A DNA stretch of 41,294 nt, from positions 1 through 41,294 of the forward strand of contig CAZIDN010000032.1 of NCBI GenBank assembly GCA_964537875.1, read 5' to 3'. The position numbers and the translations under genes are program-made. This document shows positions 27,111 through 35,180 of the stretch, one piece after another (positions within the stretch are counted from its first letter, which is position 1; the number at the start of each line of letters is the position of its first letter). The stretch comes from JAPKZH01 sp964537875. Lineage in GTDB: Bacteria; Acidobacteriota; Aminicenantia; Aminicenantales; UBA4085. The notes beneath the pieces were generated by a model. It was not told where the DNA came from and did no database searches. It saw only the letters and a list, made by a program, of their open reading frames with translations.

Positions 27111-27405
27111 GGTTCTCTTCCATTTCCTGTGGAGAGAGATCGTCCGGGAAACGATCCGGAAACGGCTTCGCTCCCCATCCGGGTTTTTCACGCCGTTCCC
27201 GAGCCCTCCTTCTCGGCGGCTCAGAACTCGCTTCCCGGCATCGATTTTACGGACGTTTGCCGGGAAGCTCAGACAACTTCGCCGGCCGGCTTCTTCCGAG
27301 CCGGCTGCCCTCGAAGGAGGACTCGGGAAGGCTAAACCCTCCATGGTCGCTTCGGCCGTCTCCGGATCGTTTCCCTTTTCTACCCACACGAAATGGAAAA
27401 GAACC
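27111..27405. mobile_element. Family A MITE-like element, copy 2, with target-site duplication
   Basis: A 295-bp element bounded by 16-bp terminal inverted repeats (GGTTCTCTTCCATTTC at 27111-27126; 15 of 16 matched at 27390-27405). It is flanked by a perfect 8-bp direct repeat AAAATTAT at 27103-27110 and 27406-27413, the expected mark of insertion. No transposase is encoded. The middle contains further inverted repeats and the core block shared with the copies at 1110 and 35824. It is nested in a family C palindrome, as the uninterrupted family C copy at 29354-29411 shows. Confidence 0.8.
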
Positions 27406-27413
27406 AAAATTAT

Positions 27414-27543
27414 TAATCCCCCTACCCCTTGGGCAATCAAGGGGGTGCGTCAAACATGTCGCCCCTACCCCCTTGGGAATTCGGGGGGAATTAATATGTC
27501 GCCCCAACTCCCTTAGAGAATTAAAGGGGGGAGGAAAAAAGTC
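27414..27543. repeat. Family C: three tandem GC-rich palindromes
   Basis: Three units of 40-44 bp follow each other, each a hairpin (CCCCTACCCC ... GGGGG types) ending in ATGTCG or AAGTCG. The third contains TTAGAGAATTA, which is shared with the single copy at 29354. The left part of the array, GAATTAAGATTT at 27091-27102, was separated from it by the family A insertion. With that element they fill the 475-base space between the symporter and the amidohydrolase. Confidence 0.65.
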
Positions 27544-27552
27544 GCTGGGAGA

Positions 27553-28728
27553 ATGACAATGCTGGAAGAATTGAAAAAAGAAGCGGAGGGCTTGGCTCCC
27601 CAGCTCGTCCAGTGGCGGCGCAGTCTGCATCGCCGTCCTGAGGTGGCTTTCAAGGAATTTCAAACCTCGGCTTTTCTGCGCGAGCATTTCGAGAAGCTGG
27701 GCATGCCCGTAAAGCCGCTGGCCGGCACCGGGTTTCGGGGCGAGCTGGCCGGCCGGCCGGGCGGAAAAACGGTGGCCCTCCGGGCCGATATCGATGCCCT
27801 GCCGCTCCAGGAGGAAGGGGATAAGGAATATGTATCCCTGAATCCCGGAGCGGCTCATGCCTGCGCTCATGACGGGCACATGGCCGTGCTCATGGGCGTC
27901 GCCGAGCTTCTTTCAAAAAGACGCGAACAATTTCGGGGCAGGGTCGCCTTTATTTTCCAGCCGGCGGAGGAGCTCCCTCCCGGCGGGGCGAAGGCGATGA
28001 TCGAGGAGGGGGCGCTCGAGGGCGTGGACGCCATATTCGGCCTCCATTTCTGGCAGCCGCTTCCGACCGGCTTGATCGGAGTCGTCAAGGGCCCGATGAT
28101 GGCCCAGTCGGACAATTTCAGGATCACGGTCAAAGGAAAAGGCGGGCATGGTTCGATGCCGCACCAGACAGTGGACCCCATTCTTGTCGCTTCTCACCTG
28201 GTCGTGAGCCTTCAGAGCATTGTCAGCCGCAACGTGGACCCCCTGACGTCCGCCGTGCTCTCCTTCGGGACCGTGGAGGGCGGCACCGTCTATAACATCA
28301 TCCCCGGCCAAGTGAAGCTCTCCGGAACTGTTCGGACATTCGACCCGCCGCTCCAGGCTCTCATCGAAAGACGTCTGAGAGAAATCAGCGAGGGCGTTTC
28401 CAAATCTTTTGGAGCCGAGGCGGCCGTCGAGTATGAAATCGGCTATCCGCCCCTGGTCAATGATCCCGCATCGGTGGATTTCGTCCTGGATGTCGTGAAG
28501 AGAATCCTGGGCGAGGAAAGGATCAAGCCGATTGCCCCCGTCATGGGCGGCGAAGACTTTGCTTATTATCTTCAAAAAATTCCGGGAGCGTTTTTATTCT
28601 TCGGAGCGGGAGACGGGACGAGATTTCCCCACCACCATCCCGGTTTTGATTTTGACGAAAAAGCGCTGCCGCAGGCGGTCCTTTTGATGACCTCGCTGGC
28701 GATAGAGTATCTGAAGGGGGCACGTTAA
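27553..28728 (+). CDS. M20 family amidohydrolase
   Basis: 391 residues, standard for hippurate/IAA-amino-acid hydrolase-type M20D enzymes. Metal-site motifs: HACAHDGH (residues 102-109, bridging Cys104 and His106), QPAEE, the LHFWQP histidine and a late HHHPGFDFDE. They remove an acyl or aminoacyl group from an N-acyl amino acid or dipeptide using Zn, Mn or Co; the exact substrate is unknown. The lid domain spans about residues 180-300. No signal peptide is evident, so it is cytoplasmic. The mntP gene follows by 3 bases, a likely operon that fits a manganese-dependent hydrolase. Confidence 0.9.
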   Translation: MTMLEELKKEAEGLAPQLVQWRRSLHRRPEVAFKEFQTSAFLREHFEKLGMPVKPLAGTGFRGELAGRPGGKTVALRADIDALPLQEEGDKEYVSLNPGAAHACAHDGHMAVLMGVAELLSKRREQFRGRVAFIFQPAEELPPGGAKAMIEEGALEGVDAIFGLHFWQPLPTGLIGVVKGPMMAQSDNFRITVKGKGGHGSMPHQTVDPILVASHLVVSLQSIVSRNVDPLTSAVLSFGTVEGGTVYNIIPGQVKLSGTVRTFDPPLQALIERRLREISEGVSKSFGAEAAVEYEIGYPPLVNDPASVDFVLDVVKRILGEERIKPIAPVMGGEDFAYYLQKIPGAFLFFGAGDGTRFPHHHPGFDFDEKALPQAVLLMTSLAIEYLKGAR

Positions 28729-28731
28729 ACG

Positions 28732-29292
28732 ATGAATTTCTTGGTTGTCCTGGCCTTAGCCCTGGCCTTGGCCATGGACGCCTTCGCGGTTTCCGTGGGT
28801 GTGAGCTTGATGGATAAGGGCCTGACCGGTGGGCAGGCGTTCCGGCTGTCCTTCCACTTCGGGCTTTTCCAGTTCATCATGCCCGTCCTGGGCTGGGTCG
28901 CCGGGCGCAACATCCTGAAGCTCATCGAAAAATATGACCATTGGGTGGCTGCCGGACTGCTCGTTTTCATCGGCGGCCGGATGATCCTTGAATCGTTCCG
29001 GCGCGAAGACCATTTGGCCGGGAAAAGCTCTGACCAGACCAAAGGCTTTTCGCTCATCATGTTGTCTGTGGCGACGAGCCTCGATGCCCTTGCCGTCGGG
29101 CTGAGCCTGGCGGCTTTGCGCGTTCCCATAATTTATCCTGCCGCCATCATAGGGGTGGTGGCGTTCTTGGTCACGGCGGCCGGGACAAGGATCGGCCCTG
29201 CCCTCGGCCGGTTGATCGGAAAAAGAGCGGAATTTGCCGGCGGCCTGGTCCTCGTCCTGATCGCCGTCAAGATCCTGGCCGACCATTTGTAA
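28732..29292 (+). CDS. mntP: Putative manganese efflux pump MntP
   Basis: 186 residues with six membrane helices and the two family motifs MDAFAVS near residue 15 and SLDALAVG near residue 121, whose aspartates line the Mn2+ path. The intracellular SFHFGLFQ stretch is also typical. It starts 3 bases after the amidohydrolase stop, so it is probably co-transcribed; there is no room for the yybP-ykoY Mn riboswitch often found before mntP. Confidence 0.92.
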   Translation: MNFLVVLALALALAMDAFAVSVGVSLMDKGLTGGQAFRLSFHFGLFQFIMPVLGWVAGRNILKLIEKYDHWVAAGLLVFIGGRMILESFRREDHLAGKSSDQTKGFSLIMLSVATSLDALAVGLSLAALRVPIIYPAAIIGVVAFLVTAAGTRIGPALGRLIGKRAEFAGGLVLVLIAVKILADHL

Positions 29293-29316
29293 AAAATCGG
29301 GGTTGGTGGTTCTTGT

Positions 29317-29471
29317 CACGACATGTCCCTGTCCCTCCTCCGACCTTTTAAATCCCCCCTAATTCTCTAGGGGGGTAGGGGGGTTAATGGGTTTTAAATC
29401 TTAATTCTTTTTTCCTGCTCTTTCCGCCCACCCACCACCATGAGCTTCGGATGGACAGGGAACATGCCGTG
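29317..29471. repeat. Inverted-repeat element enclosing a family C palindrome
   Basis: CACGACATGTCCCTGTCC at 29317-29334 is matched by its near complement in 29449-29471. Between them lies a strong hairpin, CCCCCCT (29354-29360) with AGGGGGG (29369-29375), and the sequence to 29411 which reads on the minus strand GAATTAAGATTTAAAA, the same as the interrupted copy at 27091. It fills the gap between two convergent genes and may also stop transcription from either side. Confidence 0.5.
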
Positions 29472-29524
29472 CCCCCCATTTTTTATTTTTGTCGAAACTA
29501 TTGAATTGTAACCAAAACCACTCG

Positions 29525-30673
29525 TCAAAAAATCTGATATTGGCCGGCTTTCATGATGGCCTCCGCGCTGCCGTCAGGATAGCCGAGAATGATGGAGCCG
29601 ATTTTGATCCGCGGCTGGGTGGCGGGAATGTAGATGCGGTCGAGGTGGATGACCTCCTGCGGCGAAGAAAAATCTTTGGACCCGACGATCCCGCCGAAGT
29701 GGTCGCTCCTGCCGAAGGCAACATGAAAACCCAGCTTTTCATCTAGCAGCATCTCGCCGATGGGCCGAAGCCCGAGATCCGATAGGACCCCGAAGCCGAG
29801 CTCGGCCATGTTTCCGAAGGCGGGCTCTCGCTTTAGATGATCCCGTTCCGCCCTCGCGGATTCGCCCTCGCCGTCCACTCGAACGGCGCGGTTTTCGACG
29901 ATCGAGAAGAAGATGATATCCGGGCCGACCTGGACGGGCAGCTCACCATGGGTCCTGCTCGATTCGCCTTTTTCACCCTCGTAGGGCACGATGTAGGCCT
30001 CTCCGCTCGGCAGGTTGCCCGCCGTGCCCTGCTCCGGGAAGCGGCCCGCGCTGGAGTGGGCGGTCCTGAACCGGAGGTCGAAGAGGACCTTGCATTCCCC
30101 GTGCCGGTCCACGAGAAAAAGAACGTCCGCCCAGTCGGCCCGGTCGAGCCGGGTTTTCAGGGCGTCCACGCGCCGGGCGACTTTGGCATAATCGATCTGA
30201 AGGGCGGGGATCATCTGGGAAGAAAAACCCGGCATCGTGGCGGCCCGGAAGCCGAAACGCTTTGCCGCCACTTTGAGAGGGGCGGTGGTGGAATATTCCG
30301 TCGGCGCTAGAAATATCTGTGTCTCTTGAAAGAAATTTTCAAAGGATCGATTTTGGCCGATATTTTCCAGCTGGTCCGCGCGCTCGGGCAGGCGGCCTTC
30401 GATGACGAATCCGCCGTCAGGGAGGTCGGCGTTATTCGAGCCGACATCGGCATAGGCGATGAGCCGCACGCCTTCGAGAGGGATATCCGCGGCGTGTTCC
30501 TCGAGGATTTTGGACCAATCCAAAGCCAGCTGCCTTCGTTCTTTCCAGGCTGGATTGTCGCGGCCGGGATCTCTTGGGATATCAACCAGCATTCCCAGGA
30601 ATCTGTCGCCGGGATGCCGGGGGAAAACCGATTGAACCAGGCCGACCAGGTCCTTGGCGGTGAGATTTGTCAT
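29525..30673 (-). CDS. M29-like metal-dependent aminopeptidase family protein
   Basis: 382 residues. The C-terminal half has the order of motifs seen in thermophilic M29 aminopeptidases: NLPSGEAYIVPYEGE (first glutamate), NMAELGFG (second glutamate) and DEKLGFHVAFGRSDHFGG (histidines). The N-terminal half is divergent. It would trim N-terminal amino acids, or act as a related dioxygenase-like enzyme in the NicX branch. GGAGGAACAG precedes the ATG. It starts 16 bases behind btuB and so probably falls under the cobalamin riboswitch, which is odd for a peptidase. Confidence 0.65.
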   Translation of the reverse strand: MTNLTAKDLVGLVQSVFPRHPGDRFLGMLVDIPRDPGRDNPAWKERRQLALDWSKILEEHAADIPLEGVRLIAYADVGSNNADLPDGGFVIEGRLPERADQLENIGQNRSFENFFQETQIFLAPTEYSTTAPLKVAAKRFGFRAATMPGFSSQMIPALQIDYAKVARRVDALKTRLDRADWADVLFLVDRHGECKVLFDLRFRTAHSSAGRFPEQGTAGNLPSGEAYIVPYEGEKGESSRTHGELPVQVGPDIIFFSIVENRAVRVDGEGESARAERDHLKREPAFGNMAELGFGVLSDLGLRPIGEMLLDEKLGFHVAFGRSDHFGGIVGSKDFSSPQEVIHLDRIYIPATQPRIKIGSIILGYPDGSAEAIMKAGQYQIF

Positions 30674-30689
30674 CTGTTCCTCCTGTCAT

Positions 30690-32639
30690 CTATTGCCAAG
30701 AAACTCGAATTCCGGCATAGGCGGAAAGACGCGGCGTGCCGTAGCCGTACACGAGCTCGTACTTTTGGTCGAGCATATTATCCAGGCGGCCGAAGACCTG
30801 GACCTGCGGGCTGAGGTCGAAGGAAAGCGCTGCGTCGAGGAGGGCATAGCCGGTAAGAATGACGTCCGGATAAGGCCAAATCGAAAAGTTCTTGTCCGGT
30901 CTTTTTCCCACATAGACAAGGTCCAGATGCAGCGCCCATTTCTTAAAAAAGCCGTAGTCGAGGCGGGCCGAAACCTTGTCCTTCGGCCTTCTTGAAAGAT
31001 CGGCGCCGCTGTCGAGGTCTTTGGCTTCCAGGCCAGTGTAGCCGGCCCGGAGCTCGAGATCATTTGCCGGCCTGGCCTCCGCGTAGATCTCCACGCCGCG
31101 GGTCCTGGCCTTCCCGATGTTGACATAGCCTGCCTCGAAGCGGAAATCGATCAAGTTCCGGTAATCGTTGGAAAAGTATGTGACGCCCGCGAGCAGCCTG
31201 CCGCCGAAAAAACGCTGTTCGATCCCCGCATCCCAACCCGTGTTTTTTTCGGGTTTCAGCCGTTCGTTCCCCACCGGCCCCAGGAATGTTCCGGGCGCAG
31301 ATAGTTGATAGAGGGAAGGCGATTTGAACCCTGTTCCGAGCGTGGCCTTGAATTTTGTCCCGGTTTTTTCCAAAAAATAGGCCGGGGCCAGGCGGTAGGT
31401 CAGGGCAAACCCGGTTCGGCTGTGATGGTCGAGACGGACGCCGGCCGTGGCAAAAAAGCGGTTGGCCAGCCTGACCTGGTCCTGAATATAGATTCCCCTC
31501 CGGTCGGCTTTTCGCCGGGGGAAAAGGCTGTCATAGGGGCCCCAGATCCCCAAGGAATGATATTCGGACTCTCCCTGCTCTCGCTCGAGGTCGACGCCGA
31601 GGGTGAGCGTGTTTGCCGGGTGTAGGAACAGGTTGTTCTGCCAGTCGATCTTCGTCAAGCTGCTTTTAAAGACGCCTTTTTCCGAATCATAGGGATGGAT
31701 GTCATCGACGGGATTTTCGTTCCGTCGATCGGAATGGATATAAGAGACGCCCAGCTTTTGTTCCCAGCGGTTGCCCGCCAAGAGCGCGCGGAGCTGGCCC
31801 CGCATGAAGAACGAGCGATAGTCCTGGGTGTTGTTCGGGTCGTCCCCGAAGGGCCCGCCGAAGCCATCGATGTCGGTCCGGGCCGTGACGGAGCGAAAGA
31901 TGATATCCGCTTCGATATTTTTCTTCAGGCTGACTCCGAGCCTTCCGGACAAGGAGAGGTTTTTGTATCCATCCTTCTCCGTGTTTCCGGGATAGCCCGT
32001 GCTTGCGGCCGAGATTCCTCCGGTGGCGAAGCGAGACAACCCCAGCGAGTAATGGACGGATTGGCCGGAGCCGCTGAGCCCCGCCGCGGTTTGGAGCGTG
32101 TTGTAGGACCCGCCGCTTGAGGACAGGGTGAATCGAGGCTTTCCCCGGCCCCTTTTTGTCAGGATGTTGACCACTCCGCCGAGGGCATCCGACCCGTAGA
32201 GAGTGCTTTGAGGTCCCCGGAGGATTTCGATCTGCTCGATGTTGTCCAGAAAAAAATGGGCTAGGTCGTATGACCTTGAGGGATTCATGGGATCGTTGAG
32301 CTCCACCCCGTCGAGCATGACGAGGACGTGCTCCGAATTCGACCCCCTGAGGAGCGTCGAGGAGGCGGACCCCTTTCCGCCGTTCTGGATGACGGCCGCT
32401 CCAAGGACGTCCTGGAGGAGCTCAAGAACCGTCGATTTTTTTGACCTCTCCAGGTCCAGCCGGGCGATGACCGTGATGGAACTCGCGATCTCCTTGGCCG
32501 GCGTTTCGACGCGGGTTGCGCTGACGACGATTTCATGCCGAAGGACGGGGGGTGCGGTCTGGCCCTCCTTTTCCTGGCAGAGAATGGGCGCGGCCAAGGG
32601 GAAGACGACCAGGACAAAAAGCAAGGATTTTTTGAACAT
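30690..32639 (-). CDS. btuB: TonB-dependent outer-membrane receptor, BtuB-like cobalamin transporter
   Basis: 649 residues. A signal peptide ending near LCQ is followed by a TonB box (HEIVVSATR), a plug domain with GSNSEHVLVMLDGVELND and QIEILRGPQSTLYGSDALGGVVNI, and a 22-strand barrel region. It would bind and import corrinoids across the outer membrane, driven by TonB. The cobalamin riboswitch and terminator directly upstream strongly support the substrate. GGAGG precedes the ATG. The downstream aminopeptidase-like gene is only 16 bases away. Confidence 0.92.
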   Translation of the reverse strand: MFKKSLLFVLVVFPLAAPILCQEKEGQTAPPVLRHEIVVSATRVETPAKEIASSITVIARLDLERSKKSTVLELLQDVLGAAVIQNGGKGSASSTLLRGSNSEHVLVMLDGVELNDPMNPSRSYDLAHFFLDNIEQIEILRGPQSTLYGSDALGGVVNILTKRGRGKPRFTLSSSGGSYNTLQTAAGLSGSGQSVHYSLGLSRFATGGISAASTGYPGNTEKDGYKNLSLSGRLGVSLKKNIEADIIFRSVTARTDIDGFGGPFGDDPNNTQDYRSFFMRGQLRALLAGNRWEQKLGVSYIHSDRRNENPVDDIHPYDSEKGVFKSSLTKIDWQNNLFLHPANTLTLGVDLEREQGESEYHSLGIWGPYDSLFPRRKADRRGIYIQDQVRLANRFFATAGVRLDHHSRTGFALTYRLAPAYFLEKTGTKFKATLGTGFKSPSLYQLSAPGTFLGPVGNERLKPEKNTGWDAGIEQRFFGGRLLAGVTYFSNDYRNLIDFRFEAGYVNIGKARTRGVEIYAEARPANDLELRAGYTGLEAKDLDSGADLSRRPKDKVSARLDYGFFKKWALHLDLVYVGKRPDKNFSIWPYPDVILTGYALLDAALSFDLSPQVQVFGRLDNMLDQKYELVYGYGTPRLSAYAGIRVSWQ

Positions 32640-32681
32640 GCTTCAAACCTCCGAAATTCCCCCGCTTTTTAACTTTTCAAC

Positions 32682-32716
32682 AAAAAAAATGACCCTCTCT
32701 TCCTCCCGAAGAAGGG
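32682..32716 (-). terminator. Riboswitch expression-platform terminator before btuB
   Basis: On the minus strand, CCCT-CTTC pairs with GAAG-AGGG around a GGGAG loop, followed by eight T residues (32682-32689). Placed between the aptamer and the btuB ribosome-binding site, it implies control by transcription termination when cobalamin is bound. Confidence 0.7.
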
Positions 32717-32727
32717 CTGACAAGGTT

Positions 32728-32900
32728 TAAAGCGGGTCTCCTGACTCTCGGATCATCCTCTTCCCGGGCCTTCCTCTCCCCATCCCAGGGGAAAGTGGCA
32801 TTGACCGGGATTCGTCCCCGATTACAGTAGCGGGGGCTGTGTCCGTATCTCACGGACTTCCCTCGTCTTTAAACCTGAGTCTCGGTTATCAAAGACACAA
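32728..32900 (-). promoter_or_regulatory. Cobalamin (AdoCbl-type) riboswitch
   Basis: Read on the minus strand: GGGAAGTCCGTGAGATACGG, then ACAGCCCCCGCTACTGTAAT, a GATGATCCGAGAGTCAGGAG stretch and GACCCGC. These are the hallmarks of the cobalamin element (the CCCCCGCNACTGTAA block, the GCCACT box and the closing GTCAGGAGACC). It sits about 90-260 bases upstream of btuB in the right orientation, and a terminator follows it. Confidence 0.93.
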
Positions 32901-32971
32901 CAGAATTCTCTCTATATATAGACCATCGGACAGGGCTTGTCAATAAGGGCGGCCGCTTAAGCATCTCCGTC

Positions 32972-33021
32972 TGTGTGATTTTCTATCGGCGTCGGAATCG
33001 CCCCCGGCCCCCTGGGGAACC
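32972..33021 (+). repeat. Family B repeat, left part, broken by the assembly gap
   Basis: The 50 bases from TGTGTGATTT to GGGGAACC match 41200-41249 with about six mismatches. The sequence runs straight into the N run, so the rest of the element is missing here. Confidence 0.7.
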
Positions 33022-33121
33022 NNNNNNNNNNNNNNNNNNNNNNNNNNNNNNNNNNNNNNNNNNNNNNNNNNNNNNNNNNNNNNNNNNNNNNNNNNNNNNN
33101 NNNNNNNNNNNNNNNNNNNNN
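33022..33121. other. Assembly gap of exactly 100 N
   Basis: One hundred N characters, the conventional placeholder for a scaffold gap of unknown length. The true distance between the btuB leader and the transcription unit on the right is therefore unknown. Confidence 0.99.
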
Positions 33122-33163
33122 AAAAAAAAGGCTGCCTTCCCTTGTTCCGAGAGAAGGCAGCCT
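33122..33163 (-). terminator. Strong intrinsic terminator, minus strand
   Basis: AGGCTGCCTTC (33129-33139) pairs perfectly with GAAGGCAGCCT (33153-33163) around a 13-base loop and is followed on the minus strand by at least seven T residues. It can only end transcripts coming from the right, where no annotated minus-strand gene exists. Confidence 0.8.
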
Positions 33164-33426
33164 GTCAAAGGGAATGGATAGGGTGATAAATTGAATTTAT
33201 CAGAAACTCCCTTAAAAGAGGAGGGGAAAAAAGGAGGTGCTTCCTGTTTTTAATCTCTGCTCCGTTGCGGGCCGTCTTCATTGGCTTATCTCGCTTCTCA
33301 TTTATATATACGTGGAAAACGGCTAAAGAGTTGCATTTTTTAGCAGAACTCGCGGTAGAAAGCCCAAAAGGTGAAAAAAAACTTTAAGCGATTTTTTGGA
33401 TTTTCGATCTCCCCCTTAAAATTGTT
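33129..33426 (-). ncRNA. Candidate orphan transcript (ncRNA or small-protein mRNA)
   Basis: Between a minus-strand promoter (33433-33462) and the terminator lies about 300 bases with no recognised gene. The AT-rich sequence matches no RNA family I know (not 6S, tmRNA, RNase P or SRP). It contains a 38-codon frame, 33281 to 33165, starting MKTARNGAEIKNRK and ending IHSL just before the terminator stem, with a weak ribosome-binding site. A perfect 19-bp dyad lies inside it (33184-33202). It could be a small RNA, a leader peptide unit or a short protein gene. Confidence 0.4.
33184..33202. repeat. Perfect 19-bp palindrome
   Basis: TGATAAATT-G-AATTTATCA, a 9+1+9 dyad. It could be a dimeric-regulator operator, or a second hairpin just upstream of the terminator in the minus-strand transcript. 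Confidence 0.6.
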
Positions 33427-33432
33427 GAATAT

Positions 33433-33462
33433 ATTATAACACACAAATGAACCTCAATGCAA
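33433..33462 (-). promoter_or_regulatory. Promoter of the orphan minus-strand unit
   Basis: On the minus strand TTGCAT (33462-33457) and TATAAT (33438-33433) are 18 bases apart, close to sigma70 consensus. Confidence 0.5.
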
Positions 33463-33590
33463 GAAATTTTTTAATATTTTTCAAAAATTCTTTTTCCTGG
33501 GCGCAAGGAGCGGTTTTCAGGCGGGATGGGGGCCCGATTTGCCATATTTCCTGCCGCAATGATCAAAAATCGGCCCTTGACAAGGCCCTT

Positions 33591-33619
33591 TTGACTCAAA
33601 TCCAGGGTTTGAATAGAAT
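33591..33619 (+). promoter_or_regulatory. Promoter of the decarboxylase gene
   Basis: TTGACT (33591-33596) and TAGAAT (33614-33619) with a 17-base spacer; a perfect TTGACA also occurs at 33577. This gives a leader of about 75 bases before the decarboxylase ATG. Confidence 0.55.
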
Positions 33620-33699
33620 AAATATGCCAGATACAGAGTTTTTTGCCCCCCTTTCTATCCCTCTTCTGGAAAGGCGAAAAGGATCAAAGGAGACCGGCC

Positions 33700-35112
33700 A
33701 TGGAGACAAAGCAATTTAGGCGGTATGGCCACCAGTTTGTCGATTGGGTGGCCGACTACATGGAAAATGTCGAAAATTATCCCGTGATGTCCCGGGTCAA
33801 ACCGGGCGAGATCAAGGTCAAATTACCGGCCTGCCCTCCCCAGGCTCCGGAATCTATGGACAGCATCTTCCGGGACTTCAAGGAGATCATCGTCCCCGGC
33901 ATCACCCACTGGCAGCATCCCGGCTGGCATGCCTATTTTCCCGCCAACAACAGCCCGGCTTCCATTTTGGCCGAGCTGCTGACCGCGGGCATCGGCGCCC
34001 AGTGCATGGTCTGGCAGACGTCGCCGGCCGCTGCCGAGCTTGAAGATGTCGTCCTTGAATGGCTTCGCCAGATGCTCGGGCTTCCCGAGGGGTTCGTAGG
34101 CGTCATCCAGGACACGGCCTCGACGGCCACGCTTTGCGCCCTTCTTTGCGCCAGGGAATGGGCCACGGATTTTGCCTCCAACGAGAAAGGGCTGTCCCTT
34201 CCCCTGGTGGCGTACGCTTCGCGGGAGACCCATTCGAGCGTCGAGAAAGGCGTCAAGATCGCGGGCTATGGGAAGGAAAACCTGCGCTTGATCCCGAGCG
34301 ATGATGAGTTTGCCATGATCCCTGAAAAGCTCGAGGAAGCCATTCTCCGGGATAGAGAAAAGGGGCTCCGGCCGGCCTGCGTCGTGGCCACGATCGGGAC
34401 GACCTCGTCGACGGCCGTCGATCCCCTGGCGGCCATCGGCAGGATCTGCCGGCGGCAGAATGTCTGGCTCCATGTGGATGCGGCGTACGCAGGGACGGCC
34501 GCCATCCTGCCCGAGAAACAGTGGGTCCTCGAGGGCAAGGAAGACATGGACTCTTTTGTCTTCAACCCGCACAAATGGATGTTGACCAATTTTGACTGCT
34601 CGGCCTATTTTGTCAAGGACGCCGGCCGCCTCGTCCGCACCTTTGAGATCCATCCGGAATATCTGAAGACCGGCGTCGATCCCCTGGTCAAAAATTATCG
34701 CGACTGGGGCATCCAGCTCGGCCGGCGGTTCCGGGCCCTGAAGCTGTGGTTCGTGATCCGCTCCTACGGTGTCGAGGGCCTTCAGGCGTTCGTCCGCGAG
34801 CATATCCGGCTGGCCCAGCTTTTTAAAGGCTGGGTGGAACGAGCCGGAAATTTCGAGCTCATGGCGCCCGTCCATTTCGGGGTCGTCTGTTTCCGCCTGA
34901 ATGACGGCCGGGATGAGAACGCTCTGACCCAGCTCAACAAGACATTGATGGAACGGCTCAACGCCACGGGAGAAATCTTTTTAACCCACACGACGCTGAG
35001 GGAGAAGTACACGCTCCGTTTCGTCATCGGTCAGCGCACCACCGAAGAACGGCATGTCCGTCATGCCTGGGACCTGATTGCCTCAACCGCCGAAGATTTG
35101 TTGCGGAAATGA
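33700..35112 (+). CDS. PLP-dependent aromatic-L-amino-acid decarboxylase family protein
   Basis: 470 residues, the usual length of group II decarboxylases. HPGWHAYFPANNSPASIL near residue 75 and QDTASTATLCALL lie in the active site; HVDAAYAG holds the Asp for the PLP ring; the cofactor lysine is K292 in NPHKWMLTNFDC. This group decarboxylates tryptophan, tyrosine, DOPA or phenylalanine to arylamines; the sequence does not settle which. AAAGGAG precedes the ATG. The frame open upstream to 33643 is not used. It is monocistronic with its own promoter. Confidence 0.9.
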   Translation: METKQFRRYGHQFVDWVADYMENVENYPVMSRVKPGEIKVKLPACPPQAPESMDSIFRDFKEIIVPGITHWQHPGWHAYFPANNSPASILAELLTAGIGAQCMVWQTSPAAAELEDVVLEWLRQMLGLPEGFVGVIQDTASTATLCALLCAREWATDFASNEKGLSLPLVAYASRETHSSVEKGVKIAGYGKENLRLIPSDDEFAMIPEKLEEAILRDREKGLRPACVVATIGTTSSTAVDPLAAIGRICRRQNVWLHVDAAYAGTAAILPEKQWVLEGKEDMDSFVFNPHKWMLTNFDCSAYFVKDAGRLVRTFEIHPEYLKTGVDPLVKNYRDWGIQLGRRFRALKLWFVIRSYGVEGLQAFVREHIRLAQLFKGWVERAGNFELMAPVHFGVVCFRLNDGRDENALTQLNKTLMERLNATGEIFLTHTTLREKYTLRFVIGQRTTEERHVRHAWDLIASTAEDLLRK

Positions 35113-35180
35113 AATCGTCGGCGCCGCTTGAAGCCGGGGGATCGGAGGCAAGGAAGCCCAGGATTCCTTTCTGATCGCGG

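Noticed and set aside
27414..27543. Tandem repeats resembling a short CRISPR array
   Set aside because: Units are themselves palindromes without unique spacers between conserved repeats, unit length varies, and no cas gene is present.
32975..33181. Open frame crossing the N run
   Set aside because: It exists only because the Ns were translated as unknown residues; the gap length is arbitrary.
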